38,982 bases of DNA from GH45 sp965370965. Lineage in GTDB: Bacteria; Bacteroidota; Bacteroidia; Bacteroidales; SZUA-534. The notes under the pieces are model-generated. The model worked only from the letters and a program-made list of their open reading frames with translations, was not told where the DNA came from and made no database searches. Shown piece by piece: positions 24,335 to 34,007 of the stretch. Position 1 is the stretch's first letter. The number at the start of each line of letters is the position of its first letter. The stretch is from positions 1-38,982 of the forward strand of contig CBDUWQ010000013.1 of assembly GCA_965370965.1 (NCBI GenBank). The letters are read 5' to 3'. The position numbers were made by a program, and so were the translations under genes.

Positions 24335-26953
24335 ATGAATTCTAAGCAGATACGAAAAAAATTTAATGCTTTTTTTGAAGCAAAACAACATTTAATAGTT
24401 AAAAGTGCCCCAATGGTTATTAAAGATGACCCTACTTTAATGTTTACCAATGCAGGTATGAACCAGTTTAAAGACATTTTTTTGGGTAACACACCTATAA
24501 AGAATTTGCGCATTGCAAACTCGCAAAAATGCTTGCGCGTTTCGGGCAAACATAACGATTTAGAGGAGGTTGGTCATGATACTTACCACCATACAATGTT
24601 TGAGATGCTGGGAAACTGGTCGTTTGGCGATTATTTTAAAAATGAAGCAATTACATGGGCTTGGGAATTATTGGTTGATGAATTTGGTATATCGCCCAAT
24701 CGCCTTTATGCAACGGTTTTTGAGGGAGATAAGGAAGATGGCACCGAACTTGATATTGAAGCTAAAACATTATGGGAAAAGTATCTGCCTAAAGAGCAAA
24801 TTCTTAATGGCAATAAGAAAGATAACTTTTGGGAGATGGGAAATACAGGCCCATGTGGTCCATGCTCTGAAATTCATATTGATTTAAGAAGCGATAATGA
24901 CAGAAAAAAGAAAGATGGTCGCGAATTGGTTAACCAAGACCATCCTCAGGTTATTGAGGTATGGAATCTTGTATTTATACAGTATAACCGAAAATCGGAT
25001 GGTAAGCTAGTGCATCTTGACAAAAAACATATTGACACAGGTATGGGTTTTGAGCGGCTTTGCATGGCTTTGCAAGGCAAACAATCGAACTACGATACCG
25101 ATGTTTTTCAGCCTTTGATTAAAAATATTGCCCTAATAGCAAATACTGCTTATGGTAAAAATGAGGATGCTGATATTGCCATGCGAGTAATTTCTGACCA
25201 CATTAGAACCGTTGCTTTTTCAATTACCGATGGGCAACTACCATCAAATAACAAAGCAGGGTATGTAATTAGAAGGATTTTGCGCAGGGCAGTACGTTAT
25301 GGGTTTACTTTTCTTAATATTAAGGAGCCTTTTATGTATAAGCTAATTCCGGTATTAATTGATACAATGGGCGATGCTTACGCAGAATTAGAAAAGCAAA
25401 GGGATATTATTGAGAAGGTAATAAAAGAAGAAGAAACCTCATTTTTGCGAACACTTGCAACAGGCATAAAACTTTTAGACCAGATTATTGAGCAAACAAA
25501 ATCGGAAAATTATAAAGTGGTTAGTGGCAAAGTAGCTTTTGAACTGTATGACACATATGGCTTTCCGCTTGATTTAACTCAACTGATACTAAAGGAAAAT
25601 AACCTAATTGTAAATAAACGTGAGTTTGATGACGAGATGAAAGCCCAAAAAGACCGTTCAAGGTCGGCAGCTACCCTTGAAACCGAAGACTGGATAGAGC
25701 TTGTTGCCGATGATGTTCAGGAATTTGTTGGCTTTGACTATACCGAAACACAGGTGCACATTGTTAAATACCGCAAGTTAAAAGCAAAAAAGGGTGAGCT
25801 ATTTCAACTTGTTTTTAATATTACCCCTTTTTATGCCGAGGGTGGCGGTCAGGTTGGCGATACAGGTTATATTGAAGCCGATGGCAAAAAGTACTCAATT
25901 ATTGATGTAAAAAAAGAGCACAACCAAATTGTGCATATAACAAAAACATTGCCCAAAAATACGGGGCTTACCTTTAATGCAGTAGTAAATAAGCATAAAC
26001 GGGTTGCAACCGAAAACAACCACTCTGCCACGCATTTAATACATTACGCTTTACGCGATGTGTTGGGCAGCCATGTTGAACAAAAAGGCTCGTTGGTAAA
26101 CCCCGAATATCTGCGTTTTGACTTTTCGCATTATCAAAAATTAACCAATGAAGAACTTGCAGAGATTGAGAAAAAGGTAAATGCAAAAATTAGAGAGAAT
26201 ATAATAAATGACGAGCATAGGGAAATTCCCATCGGTAAAGCACAAAAGATGGGGGCAATGGCGCTGTTTGGCGAAAAATACGGCGATTTGGTAAGGGTTA
26301 TCAAATTTGGTGATTCGGTTGAGCTATGTGGCGGAACACATGTTAAAGCTACAGGGCAAATCGGGCTGTGTAAAATAATATCGGAAAGCTCGGTTGCTGC
26401 CGGAATTCGCAGAATTGAAGCCATAACAGCCTATGAAGCTGAAAAATACGTAAATAAGCAGCTTCACCTTTTAAAGAATATTACAGGTTTAATGAAAAGC
26501 AATCAAAATATTTTTACCGATATTGAAAACCTGATTAATGAAAAAAATACCTTAACAAAACAAGTTGAGAATTTTGTTAAAGACACACTAAAAATAATTA
26601 AAAACTCACTTAAAGAGTCGGTTAGGAATGAAAATGGAATAAATATAATAATTGAAAAAATAGATGTTGGCAAAACCGATGCATTAAAAGATATTGCATT
26701 TCAATTAAAGGGTGAAATTGACAATTTGTTTATGGTGCTTGGGGCAGAACTTGACGGAAAGGCAAATATTGCCATAATGATTTCAGACAACCTTGTAAAA
26801 GAGCGTGATTTGAATGCAGGCAAAATTATTCGCGATATTGCAAAAGAGATACAAGGCGGCGGCGGCGGTCAACCGTTTTTTGCCACGGCAGGAGGCAAAA
26901 ATCCCAATGGAATACAAAATGCTTTGGATAAGGCTAAAGAGTATTTGAAATAA
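24335..26953 (+). CDS. alaS: Alanyl-tRNA synthetase
   Basis: 872 residues, full length. It charges tRNA-Ala and clears misloaded serine or glycine. Class II catalytic core at 1-250 with NAQKCLR-like NSQKCLRVSGKHNDLEEVG, FEMLGNWSFGDYFK and DTGMGFERL. tRNA-recognition middle at 250-460. Editing domain with HSATHLIH near 562-569 and CGGTH near 665-669 as the zinc site. C-terminal coiled coil and DHHA1 domain with a glycine-rich GGGGGQPFFATAGGKNP near 846-862. The start is the ATG at 24335; the gene is divergent from the M23 peptidase gene across 106 bases. Confidence 0.98.
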   Translation: MNSKQIRKKFNAFFEAKQHLIVKSAPMVIKDDPTLMFTNAGMNQFKDIFLGNTPIKNLRIANSQKCLRVSGKHNDLEEVGHDTYHHTMFEMLGNWSFGDYFKNEAITWAWELLVDEFGISPNRLYATVFEGDKEDGTELDIEAKTLWEKYLPKEQILNGNKKDNFWEMGNTGPCGPCSEIHIDLRSDNDRKKKDGRELVNQDHPQVIEVWNLVFIQYNRKSDGKLVHLDKKHIDTGMGFERLCMALQGKQSNYDTDVFQPLIKNIALIANTAYGKNEDADIAMRVISDHIRTVAFSITDGQLPSNNKAGYVIRRILRRAVRYGFTFLNIKEPFMYKLIPVLIDTMGDAYAELEKQRDIIEKVIKEEETSFLRTLATGIKLLDQIIEQTKSENYKVVSGKVAFELYDTYGFPLDLTQLILKENNLIVNKREFDDEMKAQKDRSRSAATLETEDWIELVADDVQEFVGFDYTETQVHIVKYRKLKAKKGELFQLVFNITPFYAEGGGQVGDTGYIEADGKKYSIIDVKKEHNQIVHITKTLPKNTGLTFNAVVNKHKRVATENNHSATHLIHYALRDVLGSHVEQKGSLVNPEYLRFDFSHYQKLTNEELAEIEKKVNAKIRENIINDEHREIPIGKAQKMGAMALFGEKYGDLVRVIKFGDSVELCGGTHVKATGQIGLCKIISESSVAAGIRRIEAITAYEAEKYVNKQLHLLKNITGLMKSNQNIFTDIENLINEKNTLTKQVENFVKDTLKIIKNSLKESVRNENGINIIIEKIDVGKTDALKDIAFQLKGEIDNLFMVLGAELDGKANIAIMISDNLVKERDLNAGKIIRDIAKEIQGGGGGQPFFATAGGKNPNGIQNALDKAKEYLK

Positions 26954-27361
26954 TGGAGGTATTCAATTAAATACTTACTCATAATAGCGCAATTGGTTTA
27001 CTCACAAGTTATATAATATTAACCATTAAAAAATTAAGATAATTAAGAAATAGTATGAGCTTACAGAAATGTCTAATTAATTCAAAATTAATAGTTGGAA
27101 ATTATTAAACGTAACACTTATCTAACATCTTAGTGCTTCATTTAACTCAATATCAACATGTTGCTATAAGTATTTATTTAAGCACCTCAATAAAATAAGT
27201 AACTAAACAGGCAAAATTTGCAATTTTCGAAATAAATAAATAAACAACCTTGCTGCAAACAGGCAAGGTGTCAATTTTGCACAAAATATTGTGTTTCGCA
27301 GCAAACTGCAGAAAATAAAACCCACAAATATGGAATTCAAAACACAAATAATATTTATAAT
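26954..27361. other. Non-coding stretch between alaS and nitrilase gene
   Basis: 408 bases, very A+T-rich, no gene found. One small perfect hairpin, ACCTTGC (27247-27253) and GCAAGGT (27263-27269) with a 9-base loop, lies about 90 bases before the nitrilase start and might act in its leader. No clean TAnnTTTG box was seen. The minus-strand frame at 27174-27386 has no coding character. Confidence 0.45.
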
Positions 27362-28336
27362 ATGGAAAATATTTTAACAATTGCAATGGCTCAAATTGCT
27401 CCTGTATGGCTTAATAAAGATAAAACTATTGATAAAGTAAAAACTTTTATTGTTGAAGCAGGAGAAAAAAAATGCGACCTTATTATTTTTGGAGAAGCAT
27501 TAGTGTCAGGATATCCTTTTTGGATTTCACTAACAAATGGATGTGAATTTAATTCTATTACTCAAAAAGAGTTACACGCACATTACATTAGAAACTCTGT
27601 GCAAATTGAAAATGGCGACTTAAATGCAATTTGTAAACTTGCAAAAAATTATAACATTGCAATTTATCTTGGAATTGTTGAACGAGCAAAAAATAGAGGT
27701 GGACATAGCTTATATTGTTCATTAGTTTATATTAACTCTAAAGGAGAAATTAAATCTGTTCATAGAAAATTACAGCCAACATATGAAGAGCGACTTACTT
27801 GGGCTGTTGGTGATGGTAATGGTTTGCGTGTTCATAACATAAAGCAATTTTGTGCTGGCGGATTAAACTGCTGGGAAAATTGGATGCCATTAGCAAGAAC
27901 ATCACTTTATGCTCAAGGAGAAAATTTACATATTGCCGTATGGCCCGGATCAGATGACAATACAGCAGATATTACAAAATTTATAGCAAAAGAGTCTCGT
28001 TCTTTTGTGGTATCAGTTTCAAGTTTAATGCATACTAGTGATTTTCCCGATAACACACCTCATTTAAAAAAAATACTAGAAAAATCACCTAAAATTTTAG
28101 CTAATGGAGGCTCTTGCATTGCAGGTCCCGATGGAGAATGGATAATTGCACCAGTATTAAACAAAGAGGGTTTAATAATAAGCTCAATTGATTTTAACAG
28201 AGTATTAGAAGAGCGTCAAAACTTTGATTCTACTGGCCATTATTCTCGCCCTGATGTTACAAAACTATCCATAAATAGAGAAAGGCAAACAATTTTATAT
28301 ATTAATAATAATTCTAATAATTTTACAATTAACTAA
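27362..28336 (+). CDS. Nitrilase-superfamily carbon-nitrogen hydrolase
   Basis: 324 residues, one domain with the nitrilase triad: Glu45 in FGEALVSGYPFW, the Lys in VHRKLQPTYEERLTW near 135, and the nucleophile Cys170 in GGLNCWENWMP. The CWENWMP and YPFW motifs are those of true nitrilases (branch 1), which hydrolyse R-CN to acids and ammonia, rather than of amidases or ureidopropionases. Substrate unknown. The gene stands alone, with no radical-SAM or acetyltransferase partners of the Nit1 cluster in reach. It is followed by a 17-codon frame and a strong terminator. Its composition is somewhat more A+T-rich than that of alaS, so later arrival is possible. Confidence 0.92.
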   Translation: MENILTIAMAQIAPVWLNKDKTIDKVKTFIVEAGEKKCDLIIFGEALVSGYPFWISLTNGCEFNSITQKELHAHYIRNSVQIENGDLNAICKLAKNYNIAIYLGIVERAKNRGGHSLYCSLVYINSKGEIKSVHRKLQPTYEERLTWAVGDGNGLRVHNIKQFCAGGLNCWENWMPLARTSLYAQGENLHIAVWPGSDDNTADITKFIAKESRSFVVSVSSLMHTSDFPDNTPHLKKILEKSPKILANGGSCIAGPDGEWIIAPVLNKEGLIISSIDFNRVLEERQNFDSTGHYSRPDVTKLSINRERQTILYINNNSNNFTIN

Positions 28337-28366
28337 ATATACTTATTACTTAAAAACCACAAAAAA

Positions 28367-28420
28367 ATGAGAAAAAACAACAAAGGAAAGTATTCTTTTA
28401 TAAAAGTAGTTAAGCAATAG
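28367..28420 (+). CDS. Possible 17-residue basic peptide
   Basis: ATG to TAG encoding MRKNNKGKYSFIKVVKQ, 30 bases after the nitrilase stop and before the terminator, so it would be in the same transcript. Six of 17 residues are lysine or arginine. There is no similarity I know and only an A-rich stretch upstream. It may be a chance frame; conservation in relatives would decide. Confidence 0.22.
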   Translation: MRKNNKGKYSFIKVVKQ

Positions 28421-28448
28421 AGCTTACAATATAACACATTTATATATC

Positions 28449-28500
28449 AACCATTGAATGGATTATTAGTTTACGAGATAATTCATTCAATGGTTTTTTA
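28449..28500 (+). terminator. Rho-independent-type terminator after nitrilase gene
   Basis: Perfect 12-bp arms AACCATTGAATG (28449-28460) and CATTCAATGGTT (28484-28495), extended inward by GATTAT/ATAATT with one mismatch, then a run of T (28494-28499). It is oriented for the plus-strand nitrilase transcript and lies just before the convergent TPR gene's stop. Confidence 0.8.
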
Positions 28501-28514
28501 GATATGTAATACCT

Positions 28515-30482
28515 TTATTCACAATAGCGGTCAATCATCTGCTGAGCCTGAGCTGCACCTAACTCAACGGCCTGTTGCCAGTCGAAACAAGCTTTGGCAT
28601 TATTGCCCAAAAAATAGTAGGCATTGCCACGATTTAACCATGCACCCTTAAAATTAGGCTCACTGTTTATAATCTCTGTATAATAAACAATTGCTTGGCT
28701 ATATTTTTCTTGCCGCGACAAAGTATTCGATAACAGGTATGTTATTTTAATGTTATTGATATCAGCTTGCAATAGTTTTACATAAAATATTTCAGCCTTG
28801 TTGTACTGCCCCAATAAATAATAACATTCGGCAATTTCAAGTTCGGTTTTACTGCTATTTGGGTTAAAACCGAGATACCGTTTATACGATTCAATGGCAA
28901 TTTCATATTCCTTAATATGCTTTTCAGCAATGCCTTTATAGTACCAAACATCGTTAATATCAATTTTTAATGCTATGCTTTTCTCCAAATCTGCTAAAGC
29001 CAATTTATTTTTATTGGTTTTTATTAATAAGTTACCTCTATTATAATACCCCTCAGGTTTTTGGGGGTTTAACTTTATTGCAGAAGTAAAATCGGCGTAA
29101 GCAGCATTATTATCACTTATATAATAGTAGCTTAAACCTCTATAAATATAGGACATATAAAAATTTGGCGAGTATTCAATAGCTTTGCCATAATCGGCAA
29201 TTGCATTTACAAACTGTTTATTATTACGGTAAGCATTGCCCCTTTCAAAATATGCCAATGGCAGTTTTGGTTCGGTCTTTATTACTTTACTCCAAATGGT
29301 TACTTCGCTTTTCCAATATTTAGTTTGGTTAAAGCTTAATAACGATAACAAAACAGTTACACCTATTAAAACAGACAGCCCTGCTTTTGCCTTTTTATCA
29401 AAAAACTGAATTAATAAAGATCCAAAAGCAATGCAAAGCCCAATGTATGGTATGTATGAGTATCGTTCAGAAACTATATCATTTCCTGTTGGAATTATTT
29501 TTAATGTTAAAACAATGGCAACCAAGTAAAATAAGATACCAAAAACAAATAGTCGGTTTTTTCTGGATTTATAAACCATTAAAGCCAACAATAACAACCA
29601 AACCCAACCCAAATAAAACTCAATGCCTATGCTACCGTCAACTACTTTGGGATACAAATGCTTTGCTGCCAAACCAACAGGGGCAAAAAAATGGGTAATA
29701 TAGTAGGTTAACGAATAAACAGGTATGGTAACCAACTGCAATAAATTGTATTTGTACGCTATGGGCTGAATAAAATCAATTGAGTTTTGAGCTTTAATAT
29801 TAATTAATCCAAAACATATGGAGAGCAAGAAAAATAGCCATTTTGAAAGAATATTTTTTACTGATACTTTTTTATGATAGTAATAATCGATTAATACCAT
29901 AACTACAGGAAACACCACCGCTGTGGCTTTTGATAGTAATGATAAGATAAAAAACAGATAGGTTGCCAACAACCATTTGCTTTTATGCTTTTCAGAAAAG
30001 TTTATGTAGGCTATACCTGCCAACAAAAACCAAAATGTAAAAAGCACATCTTTACGTTCCGATATCCAAATTACCGATTCGATATGGAGTGGGTGAAGCG
30101 CAAAAACCGAAGCTGTAATTAACGCTAAAAGCGATTTGTTTGAAAGCTTTTTTACAAATAAAAAAACTAAAAGCGTATTTATTAAATGCAGCAATAAATT
30201 ATGAATACGAAATGCAAAAGGATTATTGCCAAAAATGCTATAATCAAATATAAACGAAATGGTTGTTGCAGGATGATATAACCCATATACAAATTCGGAA
30301 AAAACTGCTTTAAAATTACCGGCAAAATTTGTAACCACAGGGTTATTTAAAATAAGCCTCCCATCGTCAAGATTTGAATAAAAGCCATACTTTAATGATG
30401 GCAGATAAACCAAAAATGTTACTATCAATACTCCTAATAGAATTATGGTATCTCTATTTTTATGTAGGCTTATTGTATTCAT
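28515..30482 (-). CDS. Polytopic membrane protein with C-terminal TPR repeats
   Basis: 655 residues. The first 380 hold about ten membrane segments with a GT-C-like start: an acidic outer loop (YGFYSNLDDGRLILNNPVV) after TM1 and LHPLHIESVIWISERKDVLF near 130, as in TMTC/DUF1736-type O-mannosyltransferase relatives. From about 395 to 645 there are six to seven tetratricopeptide repeats (LAYFERGNAYRNNKQFVNAI, GYYNRGNLLIKTNKNKLALA, AWLNRGNAYYFLGNNAKACF). The layout suggests a lipid-linked-sugar-dependent glycosyltransferase with a substrate-binding TPR tail, but activity is not shown. It follows the namZ-like gene by 16 bases, so it is likely part of the same transcript. Confidence 0.82.
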   Translation of the reverse strand: MNTISLHKNRDTIILLGVLIVTFLVYLPSLKYGFYSNLDDGRLILNNPVVTNFAGNFKAVFSEFVYGLYHPATTISFIFDYSIFGNNPFAFRIHNLLLHLINTLLVFLFVKKLSNKSLLALITASVFALHPLHIESVIWISERKDVLFTFWFLLAGIAYINFSEKHKSKWLLATYLFFILSLLSKATAVVFPVVMVLIDYYYHKKVSVKNILSKWLFFLLSICFGLINIKAQNSIDFIQPIAYKYNLLQLVTIPVYSLTYYITHFFAPVGLAAKHLYPKVVDGSIGIEFYLGWVWLLLLALMVYKSRKNRLFVFGILFYLVAIVLTLKIIPTGNDIVSERYSYIPYIGLCIAFGSLLIQFFDKKAKAGLSVLIGVTVLLSLLSFNQTKYWKSEVTIWSKVIKTEPKLPLAYFERGNAYRNNKQFVNAIADYGKAIEYSPNFYMSYIYRGLSYYYISDNNAAYADFTSAIKLNPQKPEGYYNRGNLLIKTNKNKLALADLEKSIALKIDINDVWYYKGIAEKHIKEYEIAIESYKRYLGFNPNSSKTELEIAECYYLLGQYNKAEIFYVKLLQADINNIKITYLLSNTLSRQEKYSQAIVYYTEIINSEPNFKGAWLNRGNAYYFLGNNAKACFDWQQAVELGAAQAQQMIDRYCE

Positions 30483-30498
30483 TGTTTATTTATAAACA

Positions 30499-31788
30499 CT
30501 AATTGTCGTATAAATAATAATTTTTTGAAAATGCCCTAAAAGACTCCATATCACTATTCCAATATTTTTTTATACTGTCAAAGTTATAATTACCCATCAT
30601 CGACTTACGTAAAAAATCGGAACCGCAACCATAATCAAACATTTTATAGCGGCTTTTTTTATTTATAAAAATATCAAAAGAAGGGTCGATTTTATGCGCC
30701 TCCTGCAAAAAATAAAACTGAACCTCGGTTAAGTTTACTTGCTTAAAATTGGTTATATGCATTTGCACACCTTGCAACTCTTTACCTTTTTTATTTTTAT
30801 AATATGGTTTGAAAAATATAGGTCTGAAAATCACACCTTGCAAGTTTAATTTATTCATGGCTTTTGCAAGTTTATTGGCATCAACACTTTCGGTAACCAT
30901 GGTTTGAAACGGCAGGGTATAACCAATACCTATTAAATTTGGGTCAATTTCGCCAATTATGCCAGTTGCTGCATAATAAAAAGCAGTCTCCCATGTTGGA
31001 ATATGCGGCGATGTTGGAACCCACTGCAGCCCTGTTTCATTAAAAGTCATACCCCTACTCCACCCCTCCATTTTAACAACTTGCAGGTCGCACCTTTTAC
31101 CATTTTTAAGCAACCCCTCGTTATTGAACAACAAAGCCAGTTCGCCACAAGTTAACCCATACACATAAGGTATTTTATAACGGCTTACAAACGAGTAAAA
31201 ACCATCGGTAACCAAAGGCCCCTCAACCCTGTTGCCACCTAATGGGTTTGGGCGGTCAAGTATTACCACCGGTTTATCAAATTCGGCGGCAGCCTCCATT
31301 ATTATGCCCATTGTACTTATGTAGGTGTATGAACGAACACCTATATCTTGCAAATCATAAACAATAACATCAACCATATTCATTGCCTCGGCGGTGGGTT
31401 TTCTAGTTTTACCGTATAAAGAAAAAACAGGAATTCCTGTTTCTTCGTCAATTTGGTTTTCAACACTATGACCCGCCGAAAAATTGCCGCGCACACCATG
31501 TTCGGGAGCAAAAAGAGCCACAAGATTAACATTCTCATAATCACTTAAAATATCAACAGTTGAATTCAACTTGCTGTCAACACCTGTTTGGTTTGTTACA
31601 AGCCCTACCCTTTTACCCTGCAAAAATTGAAACCCTGATTGTTTTAACACATCAATACCCAGTTTAAATTCATGCTTTACAGGGCTTACCGCTTTTGTTT
31701 GTGTTGTAACAGTTGTTGTAGCAGTTTTTGTTTTACACGAATTAAACAATATTGCCGATACTATTAACAAAAGAAAATATTTGTTCAT
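30499..31788 (-). CDS. namZ: NamZ-like exo-beta-N-acetylmuramidase (DUF1343)
   Basis: 429 residues. Lipoprotein signal with lipobox LFNSC (Cys18), so membrane-anchored outside the cytoplasm. The DUF1343 domain fills the rest: GKRVGLVTNQTGVD, LFAPEHGVRGNFSAGHSVEN, SLYGKTRKPTAEAM, YDLQDIGVRSYTYISTM, VILDRPNPLGGNRVEGP and WVPTSPHIPTWETAFYYAAT. DUF1343 founder NamZ of Bacillus releases MurNAc from the non-reducing ends of peptidoglycan fragments. The Glu/His of EHG and the GVRSYTY region are in place. The neighbouring kinase-RapZ fusion could act on the sugar it frees. Confidence 0.9.
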   Translation of the reverse strand: MNKYFLLLIVSAILFNSCKTKTATTTVTTQTKAVSPVKHEFKLGIDVLKQSGFQFLQGKRVGLVTNQTGVDSKLNSTVDILSDYENVNLVALFAPEHGVRGNFSAGHSVENQIDEETGIPVFSLYGKTRKPTAEAMNMVDVIVYDLQDIGVRSYTYISTMGIIMEAAAEFDKPVVILDRPNPLGGNRVEGPLVTDGFYSFVSRYKIPYVYGLTCGELALLFNNEGLLKNGKRCDLQVVKMEGWSRGMTFNETGLQWVPTSPHIPTWETAFYYAATGIIGEIDPNLIGIGYTLPFQTMVTESVDANKLAKAMNKLNLQGVIFRPIFFKPYYKNKKGKELQGVQMHITNFKQVNLTEVQFYFLQEAHKIDPSFDIFINKKSRYKMFDYGCGSDFLRKSMMGNYNFDSIKKYWNSDMESFRAFSKNYYLYDN

Positions 31789-31863
31789 CTGCTTTTAGAA
31801 TTGTCGCTAATCTACCCGGCTATACAGTTAGACAGGTATGCGAATAAAATAATAATAGGCTAT

Positions 31864-32283
31864 CTAAACATATTGCATAACCTCTTTCATAATAGCCTTT
31901 TTACTTTTAAAGCCCATAATGCGCTTTACCTCAGTTCCATTTTTATACAAAATAAGCGTGGGTAGGTTTTTTATTTTTTGTTTTGATGCTACCTGTCTGT
32001 ACTGCTCAACATTAAGCTTATAAACCGATAGTTTATCTCCCTCGTTATCGGCAATGTCATTTAAAACCGGCACCAACATTTTACATGGTGCACACCATGC
32101 TGCCCAAAAATCGACCAAAACCAAACCGCCCCTTATATGAATTTTAAAGCTTTTTGCATTTAGCACCTTAATATTATCACTTTTTTTCTCCTCAGGAGTA
32201 TTCTTCATCTTGTAATACGAAAATACTATCAACCCTAAAAAAACTGCTGCCAATACTCCAAATACAATTAATGTTGTACTCAT
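31864..32283 (-). CDS. Membrane-anchored thioredoxin
   Basis: 139 residues. One N-terminal anchor (about 4-24), a short linker, then a thioredoxin fold with VDFWAAWCAPCKMLVPVL, active-site Cys64 and Cys67 in a CAPC motif, and the cis-Pro loop KIKNLPTLILYKNG. The anchor's short N-terminus suggests that the domain lies outside the inner membrane, where it would reduce or exchange disulphides; the orientation is inferred. It sits in the middle of the kinase-RapZ/NamZ/TPR gene set with gaps of 75 and 154 bases. Confidence 0.92.
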   Translation of the reverse strand: MSTTLIVFGVLAAVFLGLIVFSYYKMKNTPEEKKSDNIKVLNAKSFKIHIRGGLVLVDFWAAWCAPCKMLVPVLNDIADNEGDKLSVYKLNVEQYRQVASKQKIKNLPTLILYKNGTEVKRIMGFKSKKAIMKEVMQYV

Positions 32284-32437
32284 AATAACTAAATAATTTT
32301 ATAATTAAAGCTGCAAATATAATACTTACAATTGGTAAGCCCTGCATAAATACACTAAGATTTACAAAGCCTAAAAAATCATGTAGTCATTCGCATAATT
32401 GGAATTATTGTACTTATTATAATTGGGCTACAAGTGG

Positions 32438-33898
32438 CTAATGCTGCTCACGGTGCCAAAGCTTTATTTGTGCCGAATAATTTTGGCGAAGGTATTCTGC
32501 CAGTTTCTCGGCACAATAAACCGAGCGGTGCTGGCCTCCGGTACAACCAAAACTAACCATTAAATTGGTAAAATTGCGTTGCTCATAGTTGTCAACCGAC
32601 ATATCGACCAATGCATATACATTACTTAAAAATTCGTGAATATCTGTTTCGCTGTTAAAAAAGTCTATAACCGGCTTATCTTTTCCTGTAAGCTGTTTAA
32701 ACTCATCGTACCTACCGGGGTTTTTAATAGCGCGGCAATCAAAAACAAAACCTCCACCATTACCACTGCTATCGTTTGGCAAACCTTTTTTATAACTAAA
32801 ACTGTTAATTAAAACCGATAAGGTTGATTTGCCCTGCTTTTTTATTTTATAGCGCGCCAGCTTTTTAGATTCAAGCAAACTCTCAAAAACCTGCATTAAA
32901 TGCGGTAACTCAACCGGCAGGTCAATATTTTGCAAAACCCATTTTAAGTTTTTAAGCGCATATGGAATACTTTGCAAAAAATGAGATTTCTTTTCGTAAA
33001 ATCCTCTAAAGCCAAAAGCCCCCATTGCCTGCATCATCCTAATTAAAACATAAGCATAGTAGCCTTTTTTAAACTCGGTTGTATTAACTTTTTTATAACT
33101 CTTTAAATTATCAATGTAAAAATCTAACAACTCTTGCCTTATACTTTGTGGAATATCAGCCTTTGCATCATAAAGCAACGATGCTACATCATATTGCAAC
33201 GCCCCCTTTCTTCCACCTTGGTAGTCAATAAAAAATAGCTTTTCATTTTTAATCATAATATTTCTCGACTGAAAATCACGGTACATAAAATAATCAGTCT
33301 CAATGCTTTGCAAATAATCAATCAGTATATTAAAATCATCCTCAAGCAACTGCTCGTTAAAAGGGATATCGGCAAGTTTTAAAAAATAGTACTTAAAATA
33401 GCTTAAATCCCATTGCATACTTTGCCTGTCGAAACTTGCTCGTGGATAACAAACACTATAATTTAATTCGGGTGCGGCCAAAACCTGAAACCTTAAAAGC
33501 TCCTTTAAAACCCTTTTATAAAGCTGAGTCAGTTTATCAAAAAAACTATCATTATCTCTAACCTGCATCAAATAATTAAAAAGCGTAGTATCGCCCAAAT
33601 CCTGCTGTAAATAAGCATGGTTATCTAAATCGGTAAATAATATTTCGGGTACAGCTAACCCTTTTGAATTAAAATACTTGCTAAATTCAATAAACGCTTC
33701 GTTCTCTTCACGTATATCGTTAATTACCCCAACAACACTATTTTTTGCACCAGCAATTCTATAATACTCACGTTTTGAACCCGATGCAGGCAATTTATTT
33801 ATTGATAAAGCATTATTGCCCGACCAACTTTTGTACAAACTATACAACAACTCCAATTTTGTCTCTTTCAAAATATCAACTATTTTTAAATTTACCAA
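32438..33898 (-). CDS. APH-type sugar kinase fused to RapZ C-terminal domain
   Basis: 486 residues with two domains. Residues about 15-345 are an aminoglycoside-phosphotransferase-like kinase, close in type to AmgK (MurNAc/GlcNAc 1-kinase): nucleotide loop SGSKREYYRI near 40-49, catalytic YRDFQSRNIM near 210 (Asp as base; Tyr where many have His), and metal-binding FIDYQGGRKG near 226. Residues about 370-486 match the C-terminal domain of RapZ (GGFVFDCRAIKNPGRYDEF; VSFGCTGGQHRSVYCAEKLA), which in E. coli senses glucosamine-6-phosphate. The RapZ N-terminal Walker domain is absent. No ATG is available; the frame opens with TTG at 33898. It heads the transcript thioredoxin-NamZ-TPR. Confidence 0.87.
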   Translation of the reverse strand: MVNLKIVDILKETKLELLYSLYKSWSGNNALSINKLPASGSKREYYRIAGAKNSVVGVINDIREENEAFIEFSKYFNSKGLAVPEILFTDLDNHAYLQQDLGDTTLFNYLMQVRDNDSFFDKLTQLYKRVLKELLRFQVLAAPELNYSVCYPRASFDRQSMQWDLSYFKYYFLKLADIPFNEQLLEDDFNILIDYLQSIETDYFMYRDFQSRNIMIKNEKLFFIDYQGGRKGALQYDVASLLYDAKADIPQSIRQELLDFYIDNLKSYKKVNTTEFKKGYYAYVLIRMMQAMGAFGFRGFYEKKSHFLQSIPYALKNLKWVLQNIDLPVELPHLMQVFESLLESKKLARYKIKKQGKSTLSVLINSFSYKKGLPNDSSGNGGGFVFDCRAIKNPGRYDEFKQLTGKDKPVIDFFNSETDIHEFLSNVYALVDMSVDNYEQRNFTNLMVSFGCTGGQHRSVYCAEKLAEYLRQNYSAQIKLWHREQH

Positions 33899-34007
33899 TC
33901 ACTCAATTTATGCATTTATTATGTATATTTAGCAGTAAAATAAAAAATAATTAAACAAAATATATATCTTTATTATTTGAAATAAACAAAACAAAATCAG
34001 CATGTAA

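Noticed and set aside
27174..27386. 70-residue minus-strand frame upstream of nitrilase
   Set aside because: Low-complexity, aromatic-rich translation of A+T-rich DNA, and it overlaps the start of the real nitrilase gene.
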